64,000 nt of DNA from Solen grandis (Eukaryota > Mollusca > Bivalvia > Adapedonta > Solenidae), in assembly GCA_021229015.1 (NCBI GenBank), contig CM037782.1, forward strand, positions 45,449,040 through 45,513,039. Direction: 5' to 3'. A model generated the notes under the pieces. The model did no database searches and had not been told where the DNA came from. It saw nothing but the letters and a program-made list of their open reading frames with translations. This document shows, one piece after another, positions 59,541-64,000 of the stretch. Position numbers and translations under genes: made by a program. The stretch's first letter is position 1. Each line of letters begins with the position of its first letter.

Positions 59541-62019
59541 GATTTTGAAATGTATTTCAAATATTCAAACTCCGGGTCATGAACTTTGATAATCAGAACT
59601 GTTGCATTCGTCTGTAAGGCGATGTGCTGTGTAAACAAAGGGTTAGTCACACAATTATTTTGAACACTTGTTCGTAATCATTTATTTTTGGATGGATACA
59701 CAACAGCTAATGCTTATGTAACATTTACATGTATATACTCCATTGACAGCAGTACAGTACTCATTGTCAGAGCGAAACTAACCGCTGAGGTTCTTTTATT
59801 GGCGCGAAATAGTTAACTGCGTATTTAAAACCACCAAGAATCATATATGCGCAAAAATTAATAGAAAAAAGTCATTTTAAGAAGAGAGATCAAAAAAAAA
59901 TCCGTTACTAAGTATTCAAACACATGAATCTTAAAGGTACAATATAGTCTACAATAAACATCTATTTACATATATGCCAGAGAGAGAGTAAAAACTGTAT
60001 AATTTATCATAATATTATAGTAATTCAAACATAACGAAATTATAATTGGTTATTATAATACATGTATATTTATATGCAAATATGTAAGGTTTTTATAGAA
60101 TAATATACAGATTTATAATTATGACATATATGCATTGGACATATATGCATTGCATTGTGTCATGTTTGCATTTCCTTAATTGCGATTGTATTACATGAAG
60201 TTTGCATACATTACATATATATTTATATGCCTTATATAGATTATAATTTTATTTGTTGTATATTGTTTATTAGAATACCATATTAGAATATTTTATATGA
60301 CCAATTGTTATTGTATTGTATCGAATTTTATATGCCCGATTATAATTGTTTTGTAACAAATTTGTGTATATGAGATTATGTTTGTTTGTGTATCAACTTT
60401 TAAATAAGCCAGTTCACAACACTATATCTAAATAATGAGTGACTAAAATCCATCAGCAGGAGACCTATATTGATCTTGACCACAGTTAAAATTGCAATTA
60501 TTGTGTACTTTGACATTATATTATTACCTGTAATTGATTAACATATTGGATTACATAAACGTGAAACCACAATGAAATTTATCCAGCTTAATACTTACCT
60601 TAAATGAAGCAACTCTGTAAATATAAACCATACATCTATTAAAACCAGTCCGGTTAACAGCATATGGGGCAGTATTTTTCATTTTATTTTACGAATAACG
60701 TTTATCATTTATTCCCATATACAAGCGTATTCAATCGCAACACACGGACGGCACATCTCATGGGCAAAGGTTGCCAAAATTATTTTACTTCCTCTTTCTT
60801 TTTTTTATTTTAAACATCATAATTTATCTTCGCCTAATCTGAAAGGTAAGTTTGATTTGTTATGTAGCTCATATCTAACTAATATACATGTATGAAGAGT
60901 TTCTGTTTCTTTTTAAGAAAATGGTACGTATAGTTGACTAGTTTGTGATTTTCTTTTTTACTTTCATTTTCAAAAAAATACCAGTTTTATGCTCTTGTGT
61001 AGCTAATGTTCTGGTGAACGTGAAATGTAATAAATCATATTGATCATTTACTTACACTTATGAAGTCCATTTACGTATATTTAATTTAGCTTGTGTGGAT
61101 TTCTGCATTACTATGTTACCCATATTTATTTAGGCAAGGTCAGGTTTATGTGTGTCAGTGTATTAGTAGAAGAGGACATGTTTTCAAGGAACCCAACGGG
61201 AAAAATTCATTCATTTAGCCATTCTGTGAAGCAAGTAGTTTTAAGGAGCAAGAGATGTTTTGATTGACTGTTTCTACCTCTACAACCAGTCGCACGCTCA
61301 TGGTTACCTTAATTGTCACGCGATTATCTAAATATAAGCAGAGAGTTAACTTATTCTAGGCCAACGAGACTTCAACGAGACCCGGACGAGATTAGAAATC
61401 AAGTACATATTTATGATAAGTTCCAGTGGATATTAAAAGTAATATCAGTAAGCAATCATTCTACATGTTTGCCTTTTGAAGATTTGTGTTAATAACACCA
61501 GTCAAGAGCCCGTACTGGCAAAAAATCACGGGTTAATCACGGGTTAATCCTGCATGTACACGAGGCTATCATATATCGCGACGTTTACATATGCCGCGCT
61601 TAGTCATATCGGACCAGTTATCTATCTGTCTTTCTTCCCTTCTCCCCCTCTCACTCTCGTAATTATAACTAAACTAAAAATAAGGGTACTTTTTCCTTCA
61701 TCTAAATCACTTAAGCTAAAATCGGTAGATCTACTATAAGTATTTGAAAGGAAATTTTTGTTTTGTAAGATTCCTCCAAGTCCCACCGAAATGTCCGGCA
61801 CGCGTTTGTCAGGTGAGCGCGCTCTCGACAAGTATCGAGGCACGCGATAAAGCGCGTTATTTCGGAAAGCTGCCAGTCTCTGTTTATAAGACAAAGTAGG
61901 CCAACGGTTGAAATTAGTGATATGCGGCCGATGATAGATTATTAGTAGTAGTATTACGCGGGTTAACCTTGTCCTTATTTACACTGGGAGGCCGTGTGTA
62001 CAAACCTTATCAATATCTT
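59541..62019. other. Noncoding, nothing recognised
   Basis: AT-rich with many TATATG words. A short direct repeat (AATCACGGGTTAATC, about 61525-61552) and a GC-richer patch at 61795-61870 are the only local peculiarities. The frames 61554-61739 and 61622-61894 have no family features. Confidence 0.4.
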
Positions 62020-62320
62020 TGAAATTAGGGTTTATTTCACCACATGAGTTCTCTACCATGGTGGTTCAAATCATGCCAATAGTGTCAAAATTGGCCATGC
62101 TCATTATATATATACATGTATATTATTTTATATAGCTTTATACAGGGCTATAGTCTTCAAATTAGGACAGCAGAAACAATATGTGTGTGGAATTAAGATG
62201 ATCTTGCTGTATTTCTGCATGGATTTTGTATTATTTAGTTTGAATATGCTATAATATGCAATGAAGGCAACTTTCCTCAGGTGAGCGACATTAGGGCTAT
62301 TTTGGCCATCTTGTTTGTTA
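62020..62320. repeat. Truncated 'CTCACCTGAG' repeat, right end
   Basis: It matches 1250-1455: GTGTGGAATTAAGATGATCT, TTCTGCATGGATTTTGTATT, CTCAGGTGAGCGACATTAGG and TTTTGGCCATCTTG. Confidence 0.8.
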
Positions 62321-62597
62321 TTGCTTTTTTTCTGGTAGTGTCATTTTAACAACCATTTTAAATGCAAATTACCCCTCATTGAAATCAGTCCAACTTTTTT
62401 CAAGTAGCCACATTTTTCAATCATTAGAAATTGGTGTGCATTAGAAACTATTTTTTAAAATATACATATACATGTACATGTAAACAGATATTGTTGTTCT
62501 TTACGTCTATTTTAGAGAATTACTAAACACAAGTATTAGATACAGCTTATCATTATGTCAATATTTCAAATAATTTCTTGAATGATAAATATAGTGT

Positions 62598-62690
62598 GAC
62601 GCTCGACCCGTGACCGGGGGTCGCGGGTTCGATCTCTCCGTTCGCGACATATCAAAGTCATTAGAAAGTGATACTGGTATTTCTCCTTTA
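62598..62690 (+). mobile_element. SINE family 1, 5' head fragment
   Basis: GTCGCGGGTTCGATCTCTCC (box B) is followed by GCGACATATCAAAGTCATTA and GATACTGGTAT, then homology stops. Confidence 0.75.
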
Positions 62691-63085
62691 AGATTTGCTT
62701 AAAACAAATGTATAAATTGGCATCGATAGAATTAGAGGTTTAGTTGCAGTTATTTTCCAAACGACCAGATATAACTCTAGACCATATCTATATTATTGAA
62801 AACAGCCCTCATAGTTTGTCGTTATACTAAATATGTATAATTCTATTCAACCCAATTTAAATCTTTAACAAGTTGTCTTAAGAAGCAATGTATGTCTATA
62901 TTTTTAATAAACAAATGCAGGTTGTTGTACATTGTGTTTATGTTATAAATAGTCTTCATTTTCGTAGCTAAAAGTATATTGTCTTACTAAAAAAAAAAGC
63001 GTAATTTGTTAATTAAAACGAAGCTCTGAATCACATCCATTGATTCCATGATATTTTTACTGACCATAGCTGTCCGGGTGATGTA

Positions 63086-63808
63086 ATGATGAGTTCATCA
63101 AAGCTTAGATTCCACACCAAACATGGCGATAACATCAGTCTCAACAAGGGGGAGACGACAGCATCATGGAACCCTTCCAAACCCTATACCTGGCTTTACA
63201 GCGGCTCGTCTTTGTTGCCAGGATACCGATACTCCGTGAAGACCGAAGGAAGCGGCATGTGCGAATTGGGAATTATCAAAGAAAATCCAAATGGCAAGAT
63301 TCCGGTGTCTCAGTTTTTGTCGATTAAACCATTCTTCACAATCCGACAGCACAGACGTCATTGTATCATTGACATATCTCTGAACAAGTCTGGGGATAAA
63401 GTAGGTTGATTTGTCACTATATAAACTTACCCGTGACATTTGTGTTATGGAGAGTTTCATATTTCGAAGAGCAAATATGGTTTTGGGGGAATATACAAGC
63501 ATTGAGTGTATATGATTTTTACGATAGTTGAGACACGTTTTGATAAAGAATGTCACTGTTGATTTATTTATGTTTATGATGGGTTAATCTAATAAGCATC
63601 CCCTTTTATAAAACACGGCAACATAATACATAAAATGCAATGTATTTTGAGATTTATCTATGATGATAAGTATTAATGATAAATAGTACAGACTGAGAGC
63701 TAAAAACAGTAATAAAATGATAAATTTATTTTGTTGCAGTATTTTTTCTTTGCAATGGTTTATTTGCGCCTTGGAGAGGACTACATGTGTGTAGGAGTCA
63801 TCATACAG
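63086..63808 (+). CDS. NHR (Neuralized homology repeat) domain protein, 5' exons; gene continues past the window
   Basis: Exon 1 is 63086-63400 (donor AAA|GTAGGT) and exon 2 is 63740-63808 (acceptor TTGCAG, donor CAG|GTGGTC), joined in phase 0. This gives 128 residues so far. Residues 7-128 read as an NHR domain: LRFHTKHGDNISLNKGETTA, YTWLYSGSSLLPGYRYSV, GSGMCELGII, and closing strands YFFFAMVYLRLGEDYMCVGVI from exon 2. The frame is open upstream to 63044, and an acceptor-like AG at 63068-63069 means 63086 may not be the true start. If the last donor is not used, the frame ends 12 codons later. The N-terminal half aligns with the NHR of the gene at 48814 (FxxxHGxNIxL), but intron positions and spacing differ, so they are diverged paralogues. 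The effector domain is not in the window. Confidence 0.7.
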
Positions 63809-64000
63809 GTGGTCACTGAAAGAATAGATAAAATAAATAAATAAATAAACATAATTACTTCAGTGAGTTGTAGGGGATTTTTTGAAATCTTAAGAATTAG
63901 TGTCACCATTCTTATTTTGTGCCATTATAGCGTTATGCAAAGTTGTCTGCCCTTGATATTAGATACAAAATTGTGTGCCCTTTTGTAAAATATACAAAAT
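63809..64000. other. Window end, presumed intron of the NHR gene
   Basis: It starts with the GTGGTC donor and contains a short (AAAT)n run at 63830-63850. No exon is visible. Confidence 0.4.

Noticed and set aside
61622..61894. 90-codon minus-strand frame
   Set aside because: Arg/Ser-rich but no recognisable family; overlaps a plus-strand frame of similar quality.

Overview
This is a eukaryotic, AT-rich, gene-poor window that looks like a lophotrochozoan and most probably a bivalve mollusc. The reasons are abundant tRNA-headed SINEs ending in a 'GACGTTAAACCCAA'-type tail, the 'CTCACCTGAG' repeat with 'CCAGGGGTCACTTGATTT' units, a clustered C-type lectin family, and spliced genes with GT/AG introns. 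There are no bacterial-style operons. Species identification is inference; no search was run.

Layout. (1) 1-2.3 kb: a mosaic repeat carrying a nested SINE. (2) 2.35-23.2 kb: a tandem array of minus-strand secreted C-type lectin genes in at least three homologous units. Unit A (about 2.35-9.74 kb) holds a dead gene truncated at a Tc1-like transposase remnant. Unit B (about 12.17-17.86 kb) holds the intact two-exon gene and gained a mariner-like element of its own. Unit C (about 21.7-23.2 kb) is a relic, and a further orphan first exon lies at 20.6 kb. (3) 25.0-25.5 kb: first coding exon of a Shaw/Kv3 potassium channel (T1 domain with its HX5CX20CC zinc motif), followed by a splice donor and no recognisable later exon. 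(4) 25.5-48.8 kb: a noncoding expanse with SINEs, microsatellites, a pair of diverged duplicate blocks at 30.2 and 35.3 kb, a 28-bp minisatellite of about 49 copies (39.27-40.63 kb), a 67-bp satellite (44.56-45.12 kb) and a 100-N assembly gap (47474-47573). (5) 48.8-51.3 kb: a two-exon gene whose protein joins an N-terminal Neuralized (NHR) domain to a C-terminal CARD. (6) 54.1-55.3 kb: an intronless ER protein of the PDI-D type (two thioredoxin folds, ERp29-like D domain, HDEF tail). (7) 55.3-63 kb: SINEs and a decayed LINE 3' end. (8) 63.1-63.8 kb: the start of a second NHR-domain gene that runs off the window.

The most interesting signal is the NHR-CARD protein with a second NHR gene 12 kb away. 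NHR domains usually bind protein or lipid ligands and are often coupled to a RING finger; here the effector end is instead a death-fold CARD, the type of module used to assemble innate-immune and apoptotic complexes. With the lectin array, the window holds two families of possible immune relevance, but no direct functional link can be read from the sequence.
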